Source: Moniliella sp. 'wahieum' (Eukaryota > Basidiomycota > Moniliellomycetes > Moniliellales > Moniliellaceae). Taken from it: a stretch of 64,000 nucleotides of DNA. Positions 23,901-34,343 of the stretch are shown here, piece by piece. Made by a program: the position numbers and the translations under genes. Every line of letters starts with the position of its first letter. The first letter of the stretch is position 1. The DNA is taken from the NCBI GenBank assembly GCA_003971905.1, contig RSEE01000097.1:62001-126000 (forward strand), given 5' to 3'. Below the pieces are notes generated by a model. It ran no database searches, was not told where the DNA came from, and saw only the letters and a list, made by a program, of their open reading frames with translations.

Positions 23901-24951
23901 TTTCTTCGACAGAGCTCGGAACTACGTGTCTGCCTCGCGGGTGTGTTGGCTCGCTCCTCTCGACTGCCATGACAGATGTGGTGCTGCGAATCCAATTGGC
24001 CTCCACGCCTATTTTTGCGCGCAAACCCAAGCACAGTTCTTCCCACCTCGTCGACGAAGCAGGCAAGGTGATCGAGGTACCGCTCGGGTTGATTGCCTAT
24101 GGCCAAAAACGAGATGTCCTACTAGAACTCGTGTTTGACTTTGATGAGGTGTACCAAAGTGTCCATACCAATTTGCCCTTGCACTTGCCCGACGTGGAGC
24201 TAACGCGGCCGACGACTACCTCACCCAATTTGGCTTTGACCCAGCGTTGCTCACCACGCCACAAGGCGGTGTGGACGTGGTGGAAGAAGTGGCAATCTTG
24301 ACAGCCGATGTGGCCTACCGAGATCCGCAAACCCACCTCTCCGTCCCACATAGTCCCCCCGTACACTTCCACACTGAAATGGACGCTGCGCGGCGCGATC
24401 CCACCTGGGCTTGTCAGCCGCTCAAACTGCTGCGCTCGCCCATCCTGCCACGCGACGAACGATGGAAACGCTCACTTCGAGCTTAGTTACCAACTGCCTC
24501 CTGGTCGCCCAGCGCGATTTAAACCAAGCGTTTACTTGTTGCAGAGCAACCGGCGTATGCTCGAGTCGGTCCTACATGCTCTCCCTGGCCATCGTACCTC
24601 TCCTTCACTTTGCACTGCGTCTCTGCGTTCTCCGCGGCTGAGTCCGACGGTTGCGCCTCCCCTCCCTCCTACGAGGACGATGGCGAGGACGACCTCCTTG
24701 GCCCCACAAACGAGGTGGCAGACGCTTTGGTAGCCATGTTGGAAACGTTGGACACGCTCTTGGCTGTTCTCGGGGCCGAAACTAAACGCCCCACAGGACG
24801 GTTCGAACGCGAAGGCCGTAAGTTGGCCGCTCAACAGGCAATGGTCTTGCGTTCACAACGCGCTTGGTCCAGTCGCTCCAATCTCGAACATCTCTTGTTT
24901 GGCAACGACAATGGACCCGCCTTGGCGGCGCTGGCGTTGCTCCAACGCTAA
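20935..24951 (+). CDS. RING-PH-VWA scaffold protein (Ste5/Far1 type), copy 1, frame-disrupted
   Basis: In yeasts this domain order marks MAPK/pheromone scaffolds: the RING binds G-beta, PH aids membrane binding and the VWA-like domain binds kinase. The likely start is ATG 20935, followed by a Pro/Ser-rich leader with an intron ending near 21181 (CCCCCAG). Order: basic Ser-rich segment (RRERINSATS); RING at about 21735-21960 (EPECPICLE, NCGHAMHHDCF, LCHVCRKQ); PH at about 22560-22975 (DWKGHHLEHFGEL, VYLFEEALLCTLE, LKLKGRIYLRHIRS); VWA at about 23330-23970 (DLVFVVAIPS, ALNVGLDVMLQR, AMDLVLSRAE, HCFGLG); C-terminal helical tail (QQAMVLRSQRAW, DNGPALAALALL). The VWA metal-ion motif is absent (VVAIPS instead of DxSxS), as expected for a protein-binding domain. 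At least five frame changes occur. Its paralogue is at 34344-38858. Confidence 0.75.
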
Positions 24952-25793
24952 GGCATATTGTCATCCGTCAATATCCAATGCGCTCCATCACCCTCTCTTC
25001 ATCGTCTTCGCACTGCATGAAGCTTGGAGATTGAAGCTTGAAACACTTGAACAAGCTGGAACCCATACCTTAGATCGAACATACCGAATACCACTGACTT
25101 GGAAGACTCCTGTTATCGATGCCCTAACATCCCTTAGGCCTTCCCCGGTAGCAGAGTACCACCCGGCCCCTAGATATACCTAGATGAGACCGAAGGTAAT
25201 GATAGTACCACCCTATTACTTGGACCAGCGAGGGCCGCACACTTGCTTCTTCTTCTCTATTGTGATGGAATACGGTTTGCGAGCCGAAGATGCTAATGGC
25301 TGATGGTCTGCAATGAAGCTTGAAGGCCCCAGCGCTCCTACTAAGATATCCAGTGGCTTAGTTGTTTTGCACGGCGGACTCAGGCCGAGAGTTCTCAGAA
25401 CTGGAGGTGGCGACCTGCGTGGCCTCCTTTTCTCCGGTAGCAAGGAGGGCAGCTTGAAGTGGCCGGGCAAGCCCATGCCTTTCAGGACGCAGTGTTCAGC
25501 CGCCGACATCGCCTGTGTCGACGATAAATTGGATGTAAGTCGGTGGTAAGATGACTGGACTCAGCCCTTTTTGTCCCGCCAACAGCGCTGGAGGTTTGCC
25601 ACAATCTTTAATCCACGCCAACCACTACAAATCACCTATCACCCATCACCCATCCTTCAGGCCGCCATCAATTGCACCAATATTCCACTCAGTACTCAAC
25701 CCTGGCAAGACCGCCGCTGTCAGTCAGGCAGAGGGGGGACCATGCATCGATTTGATCACCCGCTGCCACCACCTATTTGGGCATAACTTTGCC
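24952..25793. other. Intergenic region upstream of the twin-CX9C gene
   Basis: No supported gene. Imperfect GAAGCTT words occur near 25018-25042. Confidence 0.5.
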
Positions 25794-26171
25794 ATGCGTC
25801 CCACGCCCGCCGTCGCCGTTATGCGCGACCTGCAGCCCATCAAGAAACTCGGCACCGCCGCTGGCTCTTGCGGGGTACAGGTACGTCCCCTACATCTTCT
25901 TCTTCCTTTTCTCTGTCCCATGTCCCATGTCACCCCCCCTCCCCAGCTACCAGTTGGGGGCGCCGAAGGCCCATCTGACCGTATGGCAATGGCGTGTGCG
26001 TGCCTGTGCATGTGCATGTGCATGTATCTGGTCCTTGCTTCTCTCCTCTCAGGCCCAAGCGTATGGCAATTGCATTCTGCGCTCGTACCAAAATGTCGAG
26101 CAGGGCATGTGCGCGCGCGAGTTTGCTGCGTTCAACAATGTGTTCAGCAGGCCATGGGACGCGCGTGGTAG
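25794..26171 (+). CDS. NDUFAF8-like twin-CX9C mitochondrial complex I assembly factor, one frame change
   Basis: Small intermembrane-space/matrix protein supporting complex I assembly. Exon 1 (25794-25880) encodes MRPTPAVAVMRDLQPIKKL followed by SCGVQ. A 172-nt intron (25881-26052, GTACGT...CTCAG) follows, and exon 2 continues AQAYGNCIL and MCAREFAAF. The first cysteine pair is C-X9-C (C, GVQAQAYGN, C). The order AYGxC...CAREF matches animal NDUFAF8. The second pair is broken by one missing base just after AREFAAF (about 26125); in the neighbouring frame QQCVQQAMGRAW follows to the stop at 26171, which with one base restored gives a second C-X9-C. The product would be about 70 residues, a normal size for the family. 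The call rests on motif spacing and one conserved block, not on a search. Confidence 0.7.
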   Translation: MRPTPAVAVMRDLQPIKKLGTAAGSCGVQVRPLHLLLPFLCPMSHVTPPPQLPVGGAEGPSDRMAMACACLCMCMCMYLVLASLLSGPSVWQLHSALVPKCRAGHVRARVCCVQQCVQQAMGRAW

Positions 26172-26710
26172 AGAACCAAGATTGGTCCTTTCTAACCAGA
26201 AGAACGTACCTCTTGGTACCTGTTGCCATGTGGCTTCCCACCCAACCTACCCAACCTACCCAATCTACCCACCCCACGCAGGCCACGCAGCTCAACCTCA
26301 CCCGACTGAGTCCACTTGGTTCGCTTTCGTTTGCCCTAGCTCGGTGCGCAGAGCACGTCCAACGCGGTGGGACCGCCAATGCGGCCTGTGGGCAGATGTG
26401 GGATCTCTCCGGGACCTTAGCATCATTGTACGGGTTAGTCCAGTTGCGTTTGCGTCCTGCCCCCTTGCCTACTCTACTCCAAGCTCCCAGGATTGTACTT
26501 TGTATGGCCGCTTCGTATGTATGGCTTGCACCTCCATCGTTCGCTGGCCTGCTGGGACGTGCAGTCTCACCCCCCACCCCTTAGCACCTGCGGCCACGAG
26601 GAGCTCAGTCAGCTACGAGGACGAAAAGGAGGAGAGGACGAGGCGTTTGTTCGGCTCGCAAGTAGACTACATTTGAGGCAGTGCACATTCCCTTGTCGAT
26701 CGTGGCTGGG

Positions 26711-26829
26711 GGCTAGTGGCGAGTGGCTAGTGGCTAGTGGCGAGTGGCGAGTGGCTAGTGGCTAGTGGCGAGTGGCTAGTGGCTAGTGGCGAGTGGCTAG
26801 TGGCTAGTGGCGAGTGGCTAGTGGCTAGT
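26711..26829 (+). repeat. 17-unit 7-base tandem array (GGCTAGT/GGCGAGT)
   Basis: Seventeen contiguous heptamers of two variants differing at one base. The order is T,G,T,T,G,G,T,T,G,T,T,G,T,T,G,T,T at the fourth base. It resembles the GACTAGT unit with A changed to G at position 2, so it probably derives from the heptad family after local amplification. Confidence 0.9.
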
Positions 26830-26973
26830 GGCTGGAACTGGTGCTAAGTTGCGGGTGGCAAGGGCAACAACTGGGGATGGGCGAGCGGAAGGCGTGCAGA
26901 GAAAGTGCCCGTTTCAATTTCCATCTTTCGCTTCAAGCTTCAGGCGACGGGGCTATGACGCATCTGGCGAGTG

Positions 26974-27008
26974 GGATGGATGGATGGATGGATGGATGGA
27001 TGGATGGG
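26974..27008 (+). repeat. (GGAT)n microsatellite
   Basis: About eight GGAT units. On the minus strand this is the CATC microsatellite that accompanies dispersed repeat copy B. Confidence 0.8.
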
Positions 27009-27023
27009 AGCAGAGGGGAGGAG

Positions 27024-27092
27024 AGGCATGCTGGTGCGCTGCACGCGTTCGTTTGGGGGGAGTGCCAAGGCTGGTGGGATGCGTGCAGCAGA
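27024..27092 (-). repeat. Dispersed repeat, copy B (inverted partner of 9751-9817)
   Basis: The minus strand matches 9751-9817 almost base for base, including the blocks 'ccaccagccttggcac', 'caaacgaacgc' and 'cagcgcaccagcatgcct'. The CATC microsatellite lies on the corresponding side. Confidence 0.75.
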
Positions 27093-28045
27093 GGACGGGC
27101 GAGTGCTGTGGCGGAGCACCAAGTGGCGGGTCGATTGGGGGGTTGCAATGTTGAAGCTTGCACACGCGGCGGGTGTGCGTTGTGGGTTGTGCAGTGTGCG
27201 CTGGGGGGCCTTGCAATTTCACTTTGGACGCGTCGATCTGGCGGGATGCGTGACGGGTGATGCCCCGCATTTGGGCTGGGGTTGTTGAGCTGGCTGCGGT
27301 GAACGCGGTGGGGGTGCGCACTGGTCCGCATCCTTATGAGTAGCCCTGAGCCTCAGCACCTCAGCCCCCGCCCGCCCTTTGTTCACTTGTTGGCGCCCCC
27401 CAAACGACAGCGACAGCACTGACGTATGTCTGCATCCGAATCCGCGCACCTATGCTGCCACACTGCTCTGGTGCGCCTCTGGTGTCTGTCGTGAGGCTGC
27501 CCCCCGGGCGGCTGTGCGGGTGCTGCCGCTCAGTAGTACGCAGCCATTATACGCAGGCACTCATCCCTGCTAGTAGTCCCTCAGTCTGCCAACCACAGGT
27601 GGGACTGCACAGCGGCATGCAGCCCCAGATGGCATGCCCTGCTATAAAGGCCATCCCCATCCCAACCATGATCAGCAGCAGCATCCCTCTTCCCTCACGT
27701 TGATACACTGCCCCCGCTGGCGTGCCCCGCTGCTGGTCTGCACGCGCCTCCTCTTCGCTTCGCCTTCGCTTCCTCTTCGCTTCCCCAGCACTTCCTCCTC
27801 TCCGCCTAGGCACCCCACTGCCTCTCCGCCTAGCACCCACTGCGCGCCTCGGCCCTCAGCACGCCGCCGCCCCTCGTTACTATTGGCGCAGCACCTCTGT
27901 TTTCTTCATATTCATCATCTGCATCCACATCAGCGTCCATATCCGCATCGCTACCCGCATCTCTCCTGCGCCATCCTCAGTATCATCATCCCTGTACTCT
28001 TCACTCACCCACCTCCCCTCCCATATCATCATCAGTTCCCGCGCC

Positions 28046-31000
28046 ATGTCACCAATCGACCCCGACCACCATGCACCACGACCCAGCCCCCACCCAGACG
28101 GCACCTGGGGCCTCTACCACCCCGACCTGACCTTGTACCCCGTCCTCCCCATCCCGCCCATCCCTCCCGCCCACCACACGCCGTCGGCCGTTGTGCGGCG
28201 CATCACTGCCGCCCAGTACGCGTCGCTTCAGCGGCAATTTGACCAAGCCGAGGTGCCTGGCCCCATTGTCTTCCCCTGGCTCTATGGCGCTAACCAGCAC
28301 CACAGCCACGCATGCATGCACGCCCGACCTTACGGATCTGTTGCATACGCATCCACGGGGCGTAGAGCCGCCCAAGTTCCGGGAATGGTCACCCTTCGTG
28401 CTGACATGCCCGCACCGCACGACATGTTCCGGTACCCCGCCGCCGTCCACCTGTCTGTGCCTACCTCTTCCACTCCGCTCGGTACCTGCTCAGAAGGGGA
28501 GGGGAAGGAGGAGGAGGAGGAGGAGGAGGAGGAGGAGGGGGGGAAGAGGAGGAAGAGGAGGATGGATGTCTCCTTGCTATTCCCACCCAGTGGGAAGGCC
28601 CAGGATCCATCAGTACACTTACCTCGTCCATTGACAGTCTCAGTCGGTGTTCGGGCCGGTTGTCGTTCGGTGAGCGCGTCAGTGTGGAGTCGACGACCAG
28701 TATGGACACTGATAGCGAATGGTGTTCGCCCTTGTGCAAGACAACCGAGCTGGATGAAAGCAAAGAACACGATGGGTGTTTGTGCCAGATGGCCTCGGGC
28801 ACGACACCAAGTGTCTCACCCTACCCCCATCCTCGCTTTCCCATGCTCTTGCACACTCAAGGTTGGTGTGCCATTCGCGCGGCTTGGCCGGGGGAGAGCA
28901 GGATACATATATCCCCCAGCCCAGTCATTCCCTGTTGGTGGATACCTCCGATCGCGAATGATTCTTTATGCACCGACGGCCAACACTGGCAAACCAACGG
29001 GGAAGACCGGTTGCAATGCTGGCTTTCAGACTGTAGGCTCTCCCTCGGGCAATGGGGATGACATGCTCACGGACACACTGGGAATATCCGCCCGTTTCCT
29101 CCCATGGCTAATAGGCCGCTGACGCCAGACGCTGTCTACGACCTGCACAACTTTGCAGGACACTACTCTCTTTTCCCGCATTTCTGATATCTTCATCTAC
29201 TGTCCCGCGGGTCTTCACAGCGGTATGCTTCAACTTGCGCAATGGGTTGCGCAGGCGCAGCAGGCGCAGCGGCACGAAGTAGCTTCAGTGTGGGGCGAAG
29301 CGACTGCGTCGATGGAGTACAATGTGTTTGTCATTGAAGATGCATTTGATGCGTTCGAGCGCCATTTCCCTTCGCTCGTCGAGGTCGGTGCCAATGGGCA
29401 GGTACATCGTTCTCTTGATTTTACCGAGGACGAACGGGAACTGTTGTGCTTGCTCTCTCAAGCTACGGCAGTGTCGCCTAACGTATTCGTACGTCTTCCC
29501 CGCGACCATAAGGTAAAACTGATGAGGGTTGCGATGCTAACCTTCTTGGCTTGCGGTAGATTGGCGGCCCTGGCGACGCACCACAAGGGTACTACGAAGA
29601 AGGGCAGGCTCAGGTGGACAACCCAGCTGGGTATGCGATTGTCATCCGTGCGGAGTATGGTGCGTGTACGGCGGACCAGAAGGAGCTATACCATTCGACT
29701 CGATACTTGGAAGAAACAGAGGCACATGTGACCCAAGCGCTCCTGGAAGACCATTTGGAGATGAGCAGGGCAAATGCCAATGCAAATGCAAATGGCGACA
29801 CTGTTTTGGTCCCAGCGGAGGAAGTGACAGCATCCTGTCAACGCTACTGCCAAGGGGCCGGTGCTCTGAGTGAGCTATATTGTAACGCTTGTGCACCTAC
29901 CGACTCGGTATTGGAGGGGACAAGGTGATCGATATGGTCTTGTGGCTACACCATATGGCCGAGCCAGATTTCTTTGCCAGCGAGCAAGGTGCCAATCTAT
30001 GTGGGTCCACCTCCGCTTCCATTTCGCCTGCTCCGCTGCCCAGCCAATGGAGCAAAAAGATTCTAATTTACTCGGAGGATGGGTACATGGGAACATCGAT
30101 ATTGATGCTTACCTGGCTCATGTACCGCTACTCTTTCAACCTACCTCGCGCCATTATCTTTGCCCACACCGAAGCACTTCGCGAATTTCACCTGCAGCCG
30201 AGTCAAGTCCTGTTTCTGCGCACCATCGAAGCAAGGCTGCATGAACGTCTGTGTCTCGGCCTGACACCTACCCAGCAGACACCGTCAACCAGCCACGGCA
30301 CCAGTTCCCTTTCCCATCGCCGCGCTCGGGCGTGTTTGACCGACAGTCAAATCGCCGAAGAGTGTGTGCACCTTTGCAGTGCATCGTTCTTGGGTCCTAC
30401 TGTGGAGGAAGACATGGTCATTGAAGGGGAGTGGATCAACCACCCTCAATTTACCGGCTCGCTTGCCTCTCGTATCCTGCCCAACCTTTACCTGGGAGGG
30501 ACGGAGCACGCATGCAATGCTGCTCTGCTCTGTGCGCAGGGTATAACTCATGTTCTCTCAGTGGGCGAGTCGGCGCTGGTGCAATCCAAGCCGCACGATA
30601 CCACGCCCGACGGTCGACCTGATCAAACTACGCTCTGGGGTGCCCACGCACTAGGACTGGTAAACGTGTGCGAACTGCCCATCCTGCCCAGTCTGGCTGA
30701 GGACGAAGTCCACCCTCTGGCCACCACGTTGGCCCCAGCTGTAACCTACATCCACAACTGCATACAGCAAGGGGGTAAGGTCTGGTGCACAGCCATTCAG
30801 GCACCAATCGCAGCGTGACCATCTTGGCTTACCTCATGGCCTATCGCGGGGTCTCACTAGAAGATGCGTACTCGTACGTGCGCTCCCGTCGGCTCGGCAG
30901 GCAGATTAAGCCCAGCCTACTCGGCTTGTGGGAGCTGCGTACCTGGCACATGCTGTTGACTCGTCCCCACCCTCGGGACCCACTCAGACGGGATGACGGA

Positions 31001-31190
31001 AGACCCGGTCCAAGCCCAGGCTCAATCCGTCGACCCGGACGCGGACGACCGGCAATCAAATTTGGACTGGGACTCGGACCTTACGACGCAGACGACGCGC
31101 ACACGCCTGTGCGCCCCTCTTGGTTGTCCCTCGCGTGCTTGTTGGCTCGAGCCAGTAAGCTACGGTACGGTGTTGAAGGTTGAAGGTTGA
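28046..31190 (+). CDS. Pps1-like dual-specificity phosphatase with Ser at the catalytic Cys position, frame-disrupted
   Basis: ATG 28046 (GCGCCATG) opens a Pro-rich N-terminus. VVRRITAAQYASLQ, VEPPKFR and a poly-Glu segment (GGA repeats, 28500-28570) follow the layout of fungal Pps1 proteins. A 71-nt intron at 29489-29559 has a TGCTAAC branch site and joins VSPNVF to IGGPGDAP. The first P-loop-like segment (30057-30100) reads KKILIYSEDGYMGTS. The second phosphatase domain begins ASRILPNLYLGGTEHACNA, then GITHVLSVGE, and its P-loop (30785-30814) reads VHSHSGTNRS, followed by VTILAYLMAY and AYSYVRSRRL. The nucleophilic Cys of HCxxGxxRS is Ser (AGC, 30791-30793), one base from TGC. A frame change lies just before it (near 30783). 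Either a pseudophosphatase or a base error. The C-terminal limit is approximate. Confidence 0.75.
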
Positions 31191-31194
31191 AGGT
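31174..31194 (+). repeat. GAAGGTT heptad array at the 3' end of the phosphatase gene
   Basis: Three perfect GAAGGTT units. They fit GANNNNT although AAGGTT is not palindromic. Confidence 0.8.
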
Positions 31195-32679
31195 TGAAGT
31201 ACGGCGACCGTAACCGTAACCGTGGGTAACATGTACCAACAAAGCTGTTCTACTAAAAATAAAAAGGGTTCTGCTGGCAGAAACCCTTTACCTTCTTGTT
31301 TCCGAGAGAGAGTGGGTTTTGTTTGTTTGTTTTTTGTTGTTGTTTGGTCTTGTGCCGTTTGTGGTTTCGTTTGATTCCAATCCATACCTCACTCTTCTTT
31401 TTCGTTTTGCTCGATCGCCACGCATCCGTCGCGTACACCACATCCGTCGTATCCGTCGTATCCGTCGTATCCGTCGTATCCGTCGTATCCGTCGTATCCG
31501 TCTTGGTCTTGGTCTTGGTCTTGGTCTTCTTGGCCGATCTCCTCTTCCCCCTCACCTCAGGTGGTACCCACTGCCCCACTGTATACTTTTTTTTTCATAT
31601 CTTGTTGTACCGTTCCAGTTTCGTCTTCCGTCATATTCATACACCAGTGATATTCAGCTGGTACCTTCTTGCACCTTTTTGCATCTATCCCTCTTAGGCC
31701 TTATTCAATGGTTTGTTTTGTTTTGTTCTCTCTTCTCTTTTTATCTTGTTGTCTTTTTTCTTTTTTATATTTTGCTCGCCGCTCCATTCCACCCGTGGCC
31801 GTTGATCGTTGATCGCTTATCTCGTTTGTCGCGTACGTTTATCCCCGAAGGAAGACGTACCGCGCAGCCACGCAGCCACGCACCCACGCACCCAGGTCCA
31901 GAGTGCGATCCGGTACCCTACTGTGTCCACTGGTGAGTGTATCCATCAGTGTAGGACAGCAAAACTACTGTATAGGAGTATGGCTGGGAGGCGAGAGCGA
32001 TGGGCTGCAGTCGGCCTCCTGCAGTGCTTTTCCTCGCGGGTCTCAACCCAAAGTTTTCTATAACGTCTCTTCTCTTAACTAGCTTAACTTTCCTACTAGT
32101 GTAGCACCAATATTCAATTCGCCATCACGCCGGTATGACCTGCGCGACCATGGTCGTATTACATAGATGGCCTTGCTGCCACGGATCAACAATCCAGTAT
32201 AATATGAGGACAAATCGTCGACGCGACCTAAATGTCATCGCACTGTTCGGTCCGACTGACCACTGACCAACCGGGCGGGCCATGACGCACCGAGACATTC
32301 TACCGGGGGCGGGGGCGGCAAACGCTATAGCAATACACGGGAGAGGGCAAGCGGCATAGAGCGTTGAATTGTACAAGCTATGCTGAAACGCATCAGCTGG
32401 TAGCGGCATACGGGTCCTAGGGGGATGAGCTACCAGCAATCCACGCACGTGCTCCGTCCGTGGGGGCAGGGCAGCACAACACATCACCATCGAGCGCCGC
32501 AAGGTGTCCAGCAAGGGACGTGGGGCAGCGCCGATGGCGCGCGTATTTTGGGGAGGGGAGGGCGGTATGATGGAAAATGACTGAACGAGGGGGGGGGGGG
32601 GACGATGGTAGCAAGGGCTACCAAGACGGAGAGCAGAACAAGGAGGAAAATAGGGAGCCTGTCTACCGAGTAGGGCTTC
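31195..32679. other. Intergenic region between phosphatase gene and RPS19
   Basis: T-rich, with a tandem repeat at 31442-31528 and long T runs near 31310-31340, 31590 and 31720-31770 that fit convergent 3' untranslated regions. No supported gene. Confidence 0.5.
31442..31528 (+). repeat. 9-base tandem repeat switching to a 6-base repeat
   Basis: About six copies of ATCCGTCGT (31442-31502) pass directly into four or more copies of TCTTGG (31502-31528). Confidence 0.85.
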
Positions 32680-33153
32680 CTAGTTACTCGTCGTCCTCCT
32701 CCTTTCCTCCTCGGACTCCTCCTCAGACTCTTCCTCGGCCTGCTTCTCGAGGCAAGCGACCGCAATACGATCCAGGTCACGCATGCCGTCTGCGAGATCC
32801 GACGACCACCTTAGGGTCTTCTCGAGCACGCCAATGCTCTCCAGGGCCTGGACGACCTTACGCTGGACCGAGCCCGAGGCGTCAGCGTGCTTCGAGGGAC
32901 GGTACCACGGTTCTGCGCACCCCCTGGTACTTCTGCAGCGCACCAATGCAACACTCTTACGCAGGTAAATGTGCCGGGCGACAGCGGCGGCACGAACGTA
33001 GAACCACGTCTCGTCGTACGGAGCAAGCTCCTTGTACGCACCCGTCTTGACAATGTCAACCCACGTCGGCAACTCAATCTTGCCCGAGCGACGGAGGTGC
33101 TCAGCGTACTCCTGAATGAACAGGTCGGCAGCAACGTCACGAACGTTAGGCAT
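32680..33153 (-). CDS. RPS19: 40S ribosomal protein S19, frame-disrupted
   Basis: Small-subunit ribosomal protein needed for 18S rRNA 3' maturation. ATG 33153 (CAGCCACCATG) opens MPNVRDVAADLFIQEYAEHL, then GKIELPTWVDIVKTGAYKEL, DETWFYVRAAAVARHIYLRK, RPSKHADASGSVQRKVVQAL, ESIGVLEK and DGMRDLDRIA, all core S19 blocks. Between LRKSV and RPSKH the frame is wrong: GALQKYQGVRRT appears in a neighbouring frame. Between VLEK and DGMRD, the conserved GGRRIS is also out of frame. At least four small indels lie in under 500 bases. An acidic tail ends at 32680, or a few bases earlier at 32683 in the alternative frame. No intron is evident. RPS19 is essential, so either these are sequence errors or an intact copy exists elsewhere. 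Confidence 0.9.
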   Translation of the reverse strand: MPNVRDVAADLFIQEYAEHLRRSGKIELPTWVDIVKTGAYKELAPYDETWFYVRAAAVARHIYLRKSVALVRCRSTRGCAEPWYRPSKHADASGSVQRKVVQALESIGVLEKTLRWSSDLADGMRDLDRIAVACLEKQAEEESEEESEEERRRTTSN

Positions 33154-34343
33154 GGTGGCTGTACAGCGGACCAAGAGGTAACAGGTAAACAAGGAAACAG
33201 GTAACAGGTCAGTCCGACGAGGTCCGGGCAGGGCACTGGTGCGCTACGCAGGCAGCGCATGCGCACAGCGGAGGACATAGCATGGCCCCGCACGGGCGCG
33301 CCGAGGGCCAGGAAAGGGTGGGAGACGCACTGGATACTGAGGTAGCTTGGCGGCAACGGGTAACGGGTAACCTCTTGTCGGCAGCGGCAAAGCAAGTGGA
33401 GCGGCCAAGGGACCCAGGCGGCGGTGGACGGGTCGGGTTGCGGGTGTTGAGCTTGCGCCGTGTGCCGCAGCATTTAGTAGGGTTGGGTCCTTTGTTTTTT
33501 CTTGTGTGATGTTCGATGATCGTCATCGATCGTCACTAGTCACTAGCCACTTGCGACATACACGTTGCACCGAGCGCCTTTCCGCCCACAACAGCGGAAG
33601 GAAGGTTGGGATTGTGTGGGGTATACAGCCAGGGTTGCTAGTGCATGATGCATGATGCATGAGCATGAGGATCTGAGATCTGGATCTGTGATCGATGATC
33701 GATGATCAACGAGATTGGAGGGGCCTCAGATCCACCAACCCCCCTCCCCTAGATTACCATGGCCCCTGCTCACTTTGGGCTTCAAAGCTTCCTTGCAGCC
33801 CACTGATGGCCGCCTGCCTTGCCCACCGACCCGGAAAATCGTTGTCCGATCCTATGTCCAACTGGATATGGGCAATGGAGTTTCTCTCACTGGGCACAGA
33901 CACACCAAACCCACTGATTCGCCCAATGAAGATTTGACATTGCCTCTACACAACAGGAGCAGTCGACGCGTTGTGTCTGTTGTCCACATCGCACAAAGGT
34001 GCTATACCACAAAGCAACAGGAGAGCTTGCAACTAACAGACAGATTATCGGGAGCGATTCCAAGGCAAGCAGGGGGGATAGAGTAGGAAATCAGGGTATA
34101 TAGAGGGGGAAGAAACGAGGGTGGTAACTAGTAGTAGGAGTAGGGAGGAGTATAGGCAGTTGAGATGGAAATGCGGTAGTGGAGGGGAGTGGGTAATGCC
34201 GGGGGGCAAAAACGTCACCCGATCGTCAGAATACGACTCACGTTGGCAATTTGGCAAGGGACTGAGGCGTGACAACGTTTTTGGTACTGTAGCAAAGGCA
34301 AAAAAAAGAGAGAAAGAAAGAAGTGGACGTTCTTCAATTTGGT
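33154..34343. other. Intergenic region between RPS19 and scaffold copy 2
   Basis: A 123-codon plus-strand frame at 33715-34086 has no recognised family. A heptad array lies at 33647-33703 and ACTAGTC-type words at 33532-33548. Confidence 0.45.
33647..33703 (+). repeat. Mixed heptad array
   Basis: GATGCAT x2, GAGCAT, GAGGATCT, GAGATCT, GGATCTGT and GATCGAT x2. Units of 6-8 bases show slippage, but most fit GANNNNT. Confidence 0.75.

Larger units (their letters stand above)
26172..28045. other. Intergenic region with tandem and dispersed repeats
   Basis: A plus-strand frame at about 26280-26584 has protein-like composition (TQLNLTRLSPLGSLSFALAR) but no recognised family; it could be a short uncharacterised gene or read-through. 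The rest holds the 17-unit heptamer array, a GGAT microsatellite and dispersed repeat copy B, then the C/T-rich leader of the phosphatase gene. Confidence 0.45.
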
